From the NCBI GenBank assembly GCA_001687465.1, contig LVLI01000204.1, positions 62,001-126,000 of the forward strand: DNA of 64,000 nucleotides, read 5' to 3'. The notes beneath the pieces were generated by a model that did not search any database, was not told the DNA's origin, and saw only the letters and a program-made list of their open reading frames with translations. Origin of the DNA: Halocafeteria seosinensis. Lineage: Eukaryota > Sar > Bigyra > Bicosoecida. Made by a program: the position numbers and the translations under genes. Positions 34,601-44,535 of this stretch are shown in pieces; position 1 is the first letter of the stretch; each line of letters opens with the position of its first letter.

Positions 34601-35423
34601 GACCCCACCGAGTTAAGCCCTTCTCGTAATTTTGTGCTGAATCTGCCCTCAATCTCCAGAACTTTCTCATTTATTCGGGAGGTAACCTGCTTTGCAAATT
34701 CCTGGAAGTTTTCGTGAGAAGGTAAATTTTGGCCCGATGGGCTAGAATGTTGATATTTGCGGTAATTCTGAGCGGGCGAGAAGTACTCATCGGCCTCTTC
34801 CGCTCCATACGGGGGATTCGTCCGTGTTGGGCTTTTGCTTTCTTCGTATGAATCACGATGCAATCCACTAATATTTTTCTTTAAAGGACTGATATTCTCC
34901 TTGCCTTGAAGTCCAGCATTTTCTTCTAGGAGACTTACACGGTCTTGAAGGTCCCAGGCCATCTGATTGATTTTATCGTGCATCTTCTCTATCCGCTCTC
35001 TGTCGACCTCCACCTTGCTTTCAAGAAATGTTACCTGAGATTGGGGAAAGGTACCACACCGTGATTATGACAAACGAACGGATACCAAGTAGTACGCACC
35101 CGTTTGGATAATTCGGCTGAAGCCGCGGGTTTGGAGGTCTGTAGCTGTTGCTGCACAGCCTGCTGAATAGCTTCCATGACTTCTGGACTAACTGACAAGT
35201 TTTGCTCTTGTTGATTGGGATTCTTCCGGTACTTTTTTTCAGTGGAGCGTCGTTTCGTACCGGACGGGGCTCTTTGGCTTCGTGGAGGAATGCCGCCATC
35301 ATGGGTTCCAAACGTGTTGCCCAGGCCTCCCGAGTGCAGATAACTGTCGCTTTCAAGTTCCATCAGACCACTTGAACCACCTGTCCCAATTTCCGGTAGC
35401 GAATCAAACGATTTCTCCTCCAT
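31648..35423 (-). CDS. Large coiled-coil / disordered protein, acidic C-terminus
   Basis: A 1236-residue protein from exons 35423-35100 and 35034-31648. Residues 1-110 are disordered. From about 110 to 450 there are broken heptad coiled coils (LESKVEVDRERIEKMHDKIN, LQERMDNLDRRLYQLEQ, LDMSTAMLMYGQLQTMQQS). A compact segment at about 560-640 (PLWQLDPEVELSFRWFSSL, CLRDEDGVARVVCALAHCMD) looks like a small folded domain. The last 500 residues are very acidic and rich in Ser, Thr, Glu and Asp (many EE and DD runs), ending in ASSFREMTPDGEEG-like sequence. No catalytic motif is visible and I do not recognise the family. Such composition fits a cytoskeletal, centrosomal or scaffold role, but this is inference only. 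Confidence 0.75.
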
Positions 35424-36129
35424 AATCCCTCAGTCAATTGGCTTATAAACGTGGTACTCGCGTTACTATTGTTCCAATTCTTCAGCGAGTCAATGATGAA
35501 TTCGGTGCTGCATACCAATGTAAGTCCGTTCCAATTCCCCCCTCCTTTCGGGGCAATAGGTGCAGTCAAATGCGCGTGTTGAATACAACTGACTGTAGGT
35601 TTTCTTTTGCGCCACATACAGTGTAATAGGGCACAATACCTCCGTGAGGTGGTAATGATTCCGTTGTCGCAAGCTTCGCAGCAGTTCCCACGACTTGTAC
35701 AATCCTCACACTCTGTCAACTCCAGGCATAAACTCTAAGCGCATGTGTGGACCAACGCGTGCAAACAGTTAAACTGTTTGGGAGGACTTGCACGAGGATG
35801 AACAGCGACAATACGGTTTTGGGCCAACTTTTGGCGCGAAGCATCCATCCTTGAAGTAAACTTCAACGTGCTTCCGAGGAAGTGTGTGTGTGTGCCACGG
35901 TGCCACGCGGCTTGTACACAACAGTAGCTGTGCCCACGTAGAATATCAAATTTCTTATAACTGTAACATGATGCATGCCGTTGTTTATTTCGCCTAAAAT
36001 GGAATTGAAGACGGGAATCATAAAAATAGTAACCTCTGGAGATGCACGAAAACTTAGGTTTACATTTCGAAGTCGGTCCACCCCTGAGATAAGTCCTTCA
36101 TGCAGATCTACCTCCTAATTGTTGACCAT
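35424..36129. other. Intergenic region, nothing recognised
   Basis: About 700 bases lie upstream of the coiled-coil gene and downstream of the next minus-strand gene. Frames here are short and unsupported. A short GTGTGTGTG run sits near 35881. Confidence 0.45.
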
Positions 36130-37287
36130 TCAGCCGAGCAAAATCTGAGAAGACTGTTTCGCTTTATTGCGGGCACTAGCCCCAAAGTTAGCTCTTGCCA
36201 TTTTGATAGCTTCGGGGTCAAACGCCGGGAATTCGTCGCGCATGACACTATTCCGAGAAGAAGCTGCAGACCCTTCTTTCTGAGCGGTGTCCACCGTTGG
36301 TGGGTCCCGATAATTAAAGGGAGCGGAAACGTTTCTGATCTTCTCGATTTCGTCACCGCTAAATTGGCGGAAATTAGATTGATTTGTCGTAAATCCCTTA
36401 CCAATTTTCTGTCTATTGTTGTTCATCTCTGCCTGCTCTTGTTCCTGGCGGCGAAGTATTCTTTGCATGGTTTGATCGTCTGTTCGGCCGAAAGGGGTAT
36501 GCAAAGCGTTGCCAATTCCATCGTAATCGGGTTCGTTGTCTTCTTCATCGTCAACCTCGGAAGCGTTCCTATTTGATCCTCGGCCGTTAACCTTAGAGTC
36601 CGCATACTCAGGATCTACTCTATGACCGCGCATCAGCCTCATTTGTTCTTCATCATATGGCCGGAAATCCCCACCGTTTACACTCTGGTATCGGGCAGCG
36701 CGCGGATCGTATTGGAAATCATCCAAACGAGTGCTGTTTCCTCCCCTACTACTTGCACTCCCATGCCTCTTCGAGTAGCGGGAGAGAATGTCCTCTTGTG
36801 ACAAGTCCAAGTTAGTACTCTTCCCAACGTTTTCCTTCGAGAGATGAACACCTGCTTCCGGATAGCGAGGTGGGAACGGCAAGTGCGTTCTTCCATCGGG
36901 CTCTTCCTTTGTAACAGCTTCTCGGTTCACCTTCTTGCCAAAGCGTTCGTGAGGGAGAGGTTCCCGCTCCATTGGGTGTTCTCTATCCAAGGAATCCTCC
37001 TGAAAGCTCCCAGCTCCAGGGGGAGGATAGTTTTCATTCTGGGGGATATGTTTGCGTTGCGATGTGATTTGGGTCGGTGGTTGATCCGGATCGTCATCTC
37101 GAGCCCACGGGGGAGTGGGCTGGTACGAGCCCTTATCCATCGGGTTCCTGCGCTTCGAGTCTGTGGGCTTGTAGATGTCATTGAAAGCTGCTGTTGCGGT
37201 GGTTGTATAGTGATCAGCCCCTGAGCCACTGTCTCCCAGGGGCAAGACCAGATGATGATCCTGATTTTTTGGATGAAACGATGCCAT
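36130..37287 (-). CDS. Disordered charged protein, unknown
   Basis: A 385-residue single-exon frame starting MASFHPKNQDHH and ending KQSSQILLG. It is rich in Asp, Glu, Arg, Pro and Asn and almost free of hydrophobic clusters, so it is probably largely disordered. Short motif-like blocks recur, such as PTPPWARDDD, QEDILSRYSKRHGS and FRPYDEEQMRLMRGHR, and a short helical stretch (MQRILRRQEQEQAEMNNNR) may form a coiled coil. The pattern of repeated aromatic-basic motifs resembles peptide-ligand or microtubule-associated proteins, but there is no family match I can name. The gene is divergent from DNA polymerase kappa across 273 bases. Confidence 0.7.
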   Translation of the reverse strand: MASFHPKNQDHHLVLPLGDSGSGADHYTTTATAAFNDIYKPTDSKRRNPMDKGSYQPTPPWARDDDPDQPPTQITSQRKHIPQNENYPPPGAGSFQEDSLDREHPMEREPLPHERFGKKVNREAVTKEEPDGRTHLPFPPRYPEAGVHLSKENVGKSTNLDLSQEDILSRYSKRHGSASSRGGNSTRLDDFQYDPRAARYQSVNGGDFRPYDEEQMRLMRGHRVDPEYADSKVNGRGSNRNASEVDDEEDNEPDYDGIGNALHTPFGRTDDQTMQRILRRQEQEQAEMNNNRQKIGKGFTTNQSNFRQFSGDEIEKIRNVSAPFNYRDPPTVDTAQKEGSAASSRNSVMRDEFPAFDPEAIKMARANFGASARNKAKQSSQILLG

Positions 37288-37560
37288 CTCTTGCTACCTA
37301 TCCATACACACAAAAAACTATGTAAGACACTCGAATCTCACTTTGTTAATCCAACAACACCCTTTATATCATATGCAGTAGGTATACGCGGCGCCATAAA
37401 CGGCTGACAACTTCAACTTCAACATGGAATTCAAATGGGGTTATACACGACATGAAGCCCTCCAGCTCCCATTAGATACGATTCTCGAGTGGTATTGTAC
37501 GTGTAGATTGTCTCATTCCCCTGTTGGCACGTCAGCAGAAGAGAAGGAGGAGGTTTGTGA

Positions 37561-40150
37561 ATGGAGGGGAAAGCAGAGGAGGAGGCCGTGGCCTCCTCGA
37601 CAGCGCAGCAGGAGCACCCACAGAGTCTTCGGGATAATGAAGGCCATTTATACCACTTCACAGCGGAGAAGGTGCGTTTTTTAATGCTAATAATTCTGCT
37701 GCTACCGCTCGTAGTGGCGGTGATACTACATGTGAACACGACATTGCAGGCTGGCATGTCTGGAATTGACAAGGAGCATGTCCAGAAAGTGATTCATGAA
37801 ATGAGTAAGAACTCAAAGTACTACCAAAATGCGCGTCACAGCGATGCAAAGCACCAGAAGCGCATTCAGCACAAATTGGACAAGCTTGAGAACGCAACGA
37901 AACATGAAATATTGATTGCCAAAAGGGAGACCCAGAGCATTATTGATCAAGCCGAAGCCAACCGCAGATTTTCTCATGTTTGGGTCGTCATCGACATGGA
38001 CATGTTTTTCGCAGCTGTCGAGATGAGAGACAATCCTGGTAGGTCCCTGTTTGAAATTTAGCTGCTATGTCCTCCCTGTTGAATCGCAAATCTCCGCTCT
38101 TGCAGAGTTGGCTAAAGTACCGATGGCGGTAGGATCCCAGTACGTCAATCGTGTATGCTGGTTGCTACCTTCGACTAGACCTAAAAACGGTCGGTGATGT
38201 TTTTGCAGAAGCATGATTAGTACTTCGAATTATATAGCGAGGAAATTTGGAGTTCGATCTGCTATGCCAGGATTCATCGCGAAGAAGTAAGCGATCAGTC
38301 CTAGCTAGCAACTGACTTTTCCACTTTTAACACCGCATATCTGCTACAGGTTGTGTCCCCAACTGGTAAGATATAGTTTCTCGTCACGCTGGTGGCTGTC
38401 AATGCCCCTTGAACAAGAGAGTATGTCTACAGCGGTTAGTTCCTCCGAACTACGAAAAGTATGCTGCGGCTGCCCAAGTCGGTAGAGGTTCGTACGAACA
38501 AAATGCCACCTGGAGATAATCGCATCTTTGATATTTCTCTGATTGCAGACGTCTTTAGAGAATACGACCCCAATTTCTCTGCTATGTCTTTGGATGAAGC
38601 GTACATTGATATGACTGATTACTTTAGAGAAAAGAAAGGTATCGATTTTTCAGGTATGTGAACCATCGCAGGTGCTATTCAGCGTCGTTCATCTCTATTG
38701 TTGTCAAAGCAGTTGTGTCGGTCGACGTTCATCGTGAAACAGTGGAAGCAGAGGTCCATAAAATGAGACAGAAAATGAAAGAGAAAACGAACGGGCTTAC
38801 TTGCAGCGCAGGGATTGGGCCCAATACAATGATTGCTAAAATTGCTAGCGACTTCAACAAACCCGACGGTCAACATTTTGTTCCATTCAACAAAGAGGGT
38901 GTCCTAGACTTTGTTAGAGATCTTCCAGGTTTGTACAGGTCAATATGTGTATAGTTTCTCTCTTACCAGTGTCTAAGGTTCGTCGATGTCCCCTATGCGT
39001 TCTGTTACAGTGAGAAAAATTCCGGGAATCGGCAAAGTCACTGAACAGTCCCTAAAATGTGTAGGGATAGAAACAGCCGGACAAGTACCTGAATATGCGT
39101 ACAAACTGTCCTACCTAATGACACCTACCATACGAGACAGTGTACTAAGGCGGTCACTGGGTATCGCAAGTGATGAGCACAGCTTCGAGGAATCTCCGTG
39201 AGTGGTTTAACTTTGTCTACTTGTGTCGCGGAAAGAGTGGAGCTGTCTTATGCTCGATTGCAGTCGCAAAAGCATTTCTGCTGAACGGACATTTAGGGAT
39301 GAGGAGAGAGAAGACAAACTTAAGGAGATCTGCTGGAAAATAGCATCGAAAATAGCAGAACGCATGCAGCGGGCAACAGACGATACTGATTCCGAAGACG
39401 AAGAAGACGCCGAAAACGATACCCATAAGAGCGATGAGGAAAGCCCATCATCTAGGAAAGTACCCTTCAAAGGAAAGACAGTCACCATAAAACTCAAGTA
39501 GGTCCTTTGTCCCGTGATTATACCTCGCTTGACGTCTCGAATTGCTGTAAGTTACTGTAAGCATTTTATTGTCTGGCAGGCTCCATGATTTTACAGTGAG
39601 AACTAGGGCCAAATCCTTGTACACTCCTACGAATGACTGTAAAATCATATTTGACAATGCATGGTCTCTGGTCAAAGCTGAATTCCCGCTAAAGCTCAGA
39701 TTGTTAGGCATTCGAATGAGCCAGCTGGTTTTCCCCGAAAATCCAGGCTATGATATATCGCGTTTCTTGTCGTCTTCTACTACAAAGAAACGACCACCGG
39801 ATGAACAGGAAAATTCTGTGGCTGACACCAGTGATGAAGATCTCCAGATTATTTCTGAAACAGTGAAAAGGCCGAAAGAATCCACTAACGCTTCATCCTC
39901 ACTTGCAGTGGTCGACGAGACTGCTAACGGTGAGTCAAAACACGATATCCGAGGCTTTTTTACCACAGGAAAATCGTCCTCCACGGCCTCGACTCGACCC
40001 TCGCGAACCACTGATCCAGGTCGTGAATACCAGTCGATGCTTCCCGACAGTTTCAAGGATATCGATATGGCGTCGTGGTCTGCATTACCTACCAGTATTC
40101 GTAGGGAATTGGAGGTGTATCTAAAGCAATCGAAATCAGGAGTGAGGTAG
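37561..40150 (+). CDS. POLK: DNA polymerase kappa (Y family, DinB type)
   Basis: A translesion DNA polymerase that bypasses bulky minor-groove adducts. Eleven exons: 37561-37671, 37750-38038, 38106-38139, 38209-38286, 38350-38365, 38433-38481, 38549-38653, 38710-38928, 39011-39197, 39264-39497 and 39580-40150, giving 630 residues. The kappa-type N-clasp (AGMSGIDKEHVQKVIHEMSK) is present. Catalytic acids sit in VIDMDMFFAAVEM and S206-L-D-E-A-Y. FGVRSAMPGFIAKK, SAGIGPNTMIAKIASDFNKP, the helix-hairpin-helix VRKIPGIGKVTE and the little-finger motif KTVTIKLKLHDFTVRTRAKS follow. The C-terminus holds a PCNA-binding-like KHDIRGFF at 561-568 and a UBM-like ubiquitin-binding helix at about 602-622. Exon 5 is only 16 bases. 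The exon 7/8 acceptor at 38709 is the least certain join. An ATG immediately after an in-frame TGA fixes the start. Confidence 0.93.
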
Positions 40151-40164
40151 CTGGGACGGTTGTA

Positions 40165-42465
40165 CTATCCAGATCTTGCTTCAACGATCCAAGGATCCTG
40201 CTCAGCAATGAATCCCATTGCCTCGCTAAAGGAACGAATCCATTTCTTATAGTAGAAAGCTAGACATGGTGGCATGGTATCTTCCACCTTGCTTTCGAGG
40301 GTATTAATGTTTTCGTACGATCCAGGTTTATTCCAACCCATCGGGAGACAGGAAAAGTGGACACTGAAGTAAAACTCGGGACCTTTGTCTCGATCTGGAA
40401 GGCAAATGCATTCTCCAGGAAGCCAGTCATACGAACCGTTGAGCATGTGCCACGTCCTACCCTGAGGAGCGCCGGCAAGCTTCGCTGCCCAGTCACCCAA
40501 GTTGGCGTCTTCCTTCGATGTTACGTAGTTCAGTTTCTCCGGGCGATTGAGATCCAAGGGCTGTGTTGTCACATCCAATGGACCCGACAATTCTATACCT
40601 AGCGTTTTCATTACGCGATATTTGTGAGGATTGAACTCAATGAGCTTCTGAAAGGTTGAGTGACTGAGTGGTTTCTCGAGGTAACCCATATGCGGCCCTT
40701 GTCGTGGATCGATTGAAAATGGATAGAGCTTATATTTCTTCTCGTTGACAGGGTTAGTGAACATGGTGAGCATTACCGACATATCGCCATAATGCCATGA
40801 GCCCCCTTCAAGACCTAGCTTATAAAGCTGAGATATGCCGTGTAAGAGCTTCAGTATCTGCTGAGTTCGTGCATTGCTGGGTTCAATAACCCACATCCCT
40901 CCAGAAATCTTTAGGGGAGCTCGCTGATTGCAGCTGGAGATGTAGTATACGGGAGACAAGATATATTTGCAGTGTCGTCAAATGTTGTAAGCATTGGCGT
41001 ACCAGTCGTTTGTAAATGCTGCGGTTAGTTCTGGATAAAAGAGTAGGTGATCGAGGTTCTTGAGAACAAGCACGTCACTGTCAAGCCAAAGTATCTGCGA
41101 AAGTAAATGCTATACCAACGCTTTTGTTAAGCTGTAGCAAGTAGTTAGGATGTCATCACACCTTCTTGTAACTCGTTTCGTTGAACACTCTAAGTTTATT
41201 TAGTGCCATTCCCCAAAAGTGCATCCGTCCTCCAGGAATTTTGATATGAGCTGTAAAGGAGTTGCAGACGATTAGGCATGCATAACCAGTACATGCGCCT
41301 GTACCCGACCCGTTATATACTTACGGGAATCCAATGCTAGCGGGGATACTACTTTCACTCTTACACCGAGGCGCTTCCACGCTTGCAGGTAGACGTCGGA
41401 AACAGCAACCGCCGGATCACTTATCTCTGCTACTTGACAGCTAACAGGGTTCTGTCCACCACGATTAACTGTTTTCAATTTCCCTTCAACACAATCCCGC
41501 GACCCCTTTCCCCCACCCGTCACAAGCACGACCTTGTGTATAGACGGGCAAGTATGAACATCATGTAGCGATTGTAGTAGAGCCGTAGCCATGCGAGCAC
41601 TTTCATCTCCAGTGGCCATTGTGTAAATCGCATGAGTACTTTCTGGGTGATATTCCTGGCAATACTTTGCATATGACGCATATGCAGTGTTGGCATTTAA
41701 GATCTCTAGGGACATCCTTTTCCTAAGTCCTTTGTCTGATTCCACGGGCTCAGCGTCCAAGAAATAACTTATGGTAGAAACCTCAGGGATAGTGCCTTCA
41801 TCATTATTGGAAGTTTTGTCCCTTTTATTTTCCTCCGTTAAAGGTATTCCCAACAGCTTCTTGTAATGGTTGACAAAACGTTGGTGGAGTCTAACTTCAT
41901 CCAATTGTTTGTCGGCTGCTTTACCCAGTTCCTTTGCTTCTTCTTCTTTGCCTAGACTCTTGAGACTTTGTATCGACTGCTCTATGTGTATAAGTTTGTT
42001 TTTGGCATCCAATAAGAGTTTCCCGCTTTCTTCCATCTTGGCGGCAATTCCAGCTCGTTGCTCTGTTCCTACCACAACACCCTTGGTCACATTTACCACG
42101 ATCCCATTTGAGTACAAGTGACTAGGGAATCTTTTCCTGGGAGCAGCTATTGAAGGGTCGACGTTCATCTTCTTCAAAGGTTTGCTCCCAGGTTTGGCGA
42201 ATCGTGTCAAGTTTCTGTGGTCATTCCCCCGAACTTGTCTAGTGGCACTTGCGGGTCCATACTTCGATGCAATTTGTCGCTCATGCATTACGCTGGCCAC
42301 TCTACGATTCGACTCCTCTATGGTGTCCGTTCTGTTGTAATACCATAAAGACCCCAATGAAATGTTCAACAGCAGCGATACCGTCACTAAGGCATACAAG
42401 AGTATCTCTGGGCGAAGACATACTGACTTCTTCGACCTAGTTGTTAATGGTGTTCGGCCGTCCAT
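40165..42465 (-). CDS. GT8-type glycosyltransferase, type II membrane protein
   Basis: A 696-residue Golgi-type enzyme from exons 42465-41325, 41250-41162, 41094-41003 and 40933-40165. A short basic N-terminus precedes a single signal-anchor helix at 21-43, followed by a coiled stem region (EQSIQSLKSLGKEEEAKELG). The GT8 catalytic domain begins near residue 285 with HAIYTMATGDESARMATALL. The metal- and sugar-nucleotide-binding DxD is D415-S-D417 in WLDSDVLVLKNLDHLL. PLKISGGMWVIEPS and HFSCLPMGWNKPG complete the glycogenin/GUX-like pattern. It would transfer a sugar (perhaps glucose, galactose or glucuronate) to a glycan or lipid; donor and acceptor are unknown. Its stop lies 14 bases from the polymerase kappa stop. 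A 22-base tandem repeat sits just upstream of its start. Confidence 0.85.
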
Positions 42466-42480
42466 CGTTTATGGGTATAT

Positions 42481-42524
42481 ATGAATCCACGCGTATGCAT
42501 GTATGAATCCACGTGTATGCATGT
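42481..42524. repeat. Two tandem 22-base repeats upstream of glycosyltransferase gene
   Basis: Two head-to-tail copies of a 22-base unit (42481-42502 and 42503-42524) differ by one base (CACGCG versus CACGTG). They begin 16 bases upstream of the GT8 start codon, so they probably lie in its 5' UTR or core promoter. The second copy contains the palindrome CACGTG (E-box/G-box), and both contain ATGCAT. Confidence 0.85.
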
Positions 42525-42698
42525 ATATCGGTGGAGTAGTAAATGAGCTATCAATAGCTTTGGTTAACTTCTTACTACCAGTGAGAGCTAACCTTGAGAG
42601 GTCGTGTAACTCAGGAAACGATCCGTTTATTCATTAGAAAAGCTAACGACATGCCTAGTAAGGTCCCAAGTTTCTATTATTCCAAGGAGTAAAACCAC

Positions 42699-43840
42699 TT
42701 ACAACCCCAATTTAGTTAATGCTGCCTTTGATGCTTCCATACCCAGGAAACACGCAGCATTGGCTGGAAATGCACGCACCATGGCGGGGCCGATGCCCTG
42801 GAACAACGAATGAAGGCCTTCGTCTTTGATAATATCCTTGCCTACTTTCATCATACTTCCTCGTGCACTTCCAGACTGCAATCGGCTCTTTACAGTATCG
42901 AAAGGAATAGCGATAGCCCAGTTACATACGCCGGCGAACCCACCGCCCATAATGACGGCGAATGGGGATAAAGCTCCGCCTTCCGGAGATAGACCTCGTT
43001 TTATCGCTTCGTACACTGAAAAGTAGGCGAAACTACCGACACCGTCTCTGGCTAGAGTAGCTGCGCTTCCTCGGAAAAGCGAAGTGATTCCTTCTTCCTT
43101 GACTATCGATTTCACAACATGTACGGGCCCAGTGTACTTTGGGGCTGTCCCATGTTGACCTTGAATCTGTAAGAGCACTTTGATTCTTTCACCAGGGGCC
43201 ATGATAGCCTGCGAACGAAGAGGATATGAAGGACTGTTACGCATCTTCAATATTGGTTCGACACCAGTACTACTTACAGTTGTAGGAACCGCAGAGAAAG
43301 CTCCTGCAGCTCCTACTTGAAGCATTGAAAGATGTTGTTCATCGCTAACTTTGCACGCTTTCCTAACTAGTTTGACACCAACATCGTACGCCCAAAAGCA
43401 TACAGCAAAAATGGGAGTTACCCCGGCCAATGGAGCTCCCATTCCTCTATAGAGCCCTCTAAACTGCAAAGAATCCGAACATAATTCCGTGTCAGTAAAG
43501 CCTCATTTCGCGCCCCCGGGGTCCCACTTACCCCATCAGATTTAATGGTCTGTTTGAACACGTCCATCATGCCCGAATATTGAGGTGCTTGACCAGCCTG
43601 GACTTTCATCGTCTGTAGCCTCACTTTCACAAGATCCAGAGGATGTCCTGCTACCACCAACGACATTCCCCCGAATCCTCCCGACAAAAAACTTTTGATC
43701 AGGGAATCCTCTGCACACCATAGTGGGAGAGAAAAGCACGATAGTGAAAGAGGTCTCCAACACCGACAGAATGGATTCATTCACTCACGCTTTCCTGGTG
43801 GCGTCGCTTGCGACGCCTGCTGATCCCTGTTATCGCCCAT
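42699..43840 (-). CDS. Mitochondrial carrier, carnitine/acylcarnitine (SLC25A20) type
   Basis: An inner-membrane carrier of 308 residues from four exons, 43840-43789, 43710-43532, 43463-43278 and 43208-42699. The first exon (MGDNRDQQASQATPPGK) joins to QDSLIKSFLSGGFGGM and ends the search for a start. Three carrier repeats are seen, with signatures P-L-D-L-V-K, P-G-E-R-I-K and P-F-D-T-V-K. The second repeat (TTAIMAPGERIKVLLQIQGQ) is created only by splicing and matches the carnitine/acylcarnitine carrier. The function would be exchange of acylcarnitine for carnitine, feeding beta-oxidation; the subtype is inferred from the second repeat. A two-base CG-rich promoter element lies upstream. Confidence 0.9.
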
Positions 43841-44535
43841 TTTTCTACCTGTCCAAGCACAGTGCCCTCTAAACTCTTTGGGTAAATTTGTCGAGACGGA
43901 TTCACCACAGACGATACCAAGTCTGAGTCTTGTTCGAGCATCCAGTACTGGGAAAGGGAGCAATTTCGCCGCCGCTTCCTCGAAATCCTCGAACCGGGCC
44001 CGGCGCTGGGCCCGGAAAAATTCCGTTCCCGAAGAGACATTTGAGCGCTTTGGTATATAACTCTTAAAGTCGGAAAGATCGATTCCGCTTCTTTCTGATT
44101 GGCAAAGTGTACACTTGTTGGAAAAAAAGTGGTCTTAAGGTAAGTGATGGGTCAAATTCGAGTTTCTGAAGTGTTTCTCAGGTTTCCCGCAAACCAAATA
44201 GTCCTAATTATTATATAAAAAGTCCCTGTTTCATCTCCATTTTTCATGGGCAAGGTTTCCCTTCTCATCTCGAAGATGAAATAGCTTATTTGGTACCCAT
44301 GAGAGGAATTAGAGCCTTGATTGGTGAAGGAGCTGCGTCCCTCCAAACAACAAAAAGGGTGTTTGAGGGCGGATAGTGAAACCCGCCAACACTCAGAACA
44401 CATTAAGCGCAAGAACTGTAGAAATTGGCCCCCCTTCCGTCTGAAATTCTGCGGGTTTAATTATGCCCTGTTTGCTCCCCTTATATGCCGCAGATTCCGC
44501 AACTTGGTTGATAACTTTCAAGACCGAAAGCAAAT
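43841..44535. other. Divergent promoter region, carrier and sensor gene 1
   Basis: About 700 bases separate the carrier start (minus) from the first sensor start (plus). The carrier-proximal part holds CCGGGCCCGG-type palindromes. No other gene is supported; a minus-strand frame at 43777-44040 is a shadow of the carrier 5' region. Confidence 0.5.
43994..44015. promoter_or_regulatory. CCGGGCCCGG palindromes upstream of carrier gene
   Basis: A perfect ten-base palindrome CCGGGCCCGG at 43994-44003 is followed by a second half (GGGCCCGG at 44008-44015). They lie about 155 bases upstream of the carrier start codon. The same core appears in two other upstream regions here. Regulatory function is inferred. 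Confidence 0.45.

Noticed and set aside
37672-37749. Apparent transmembrane helix near the N-terminus of DNA polymerase kappa
   Set aside because: The hydrophobic stretch is an in-frame intron with a GTGCGT donor and TTGCAG acceptor. Removing it joins the N-terminus directly to the kappa N-clasp.
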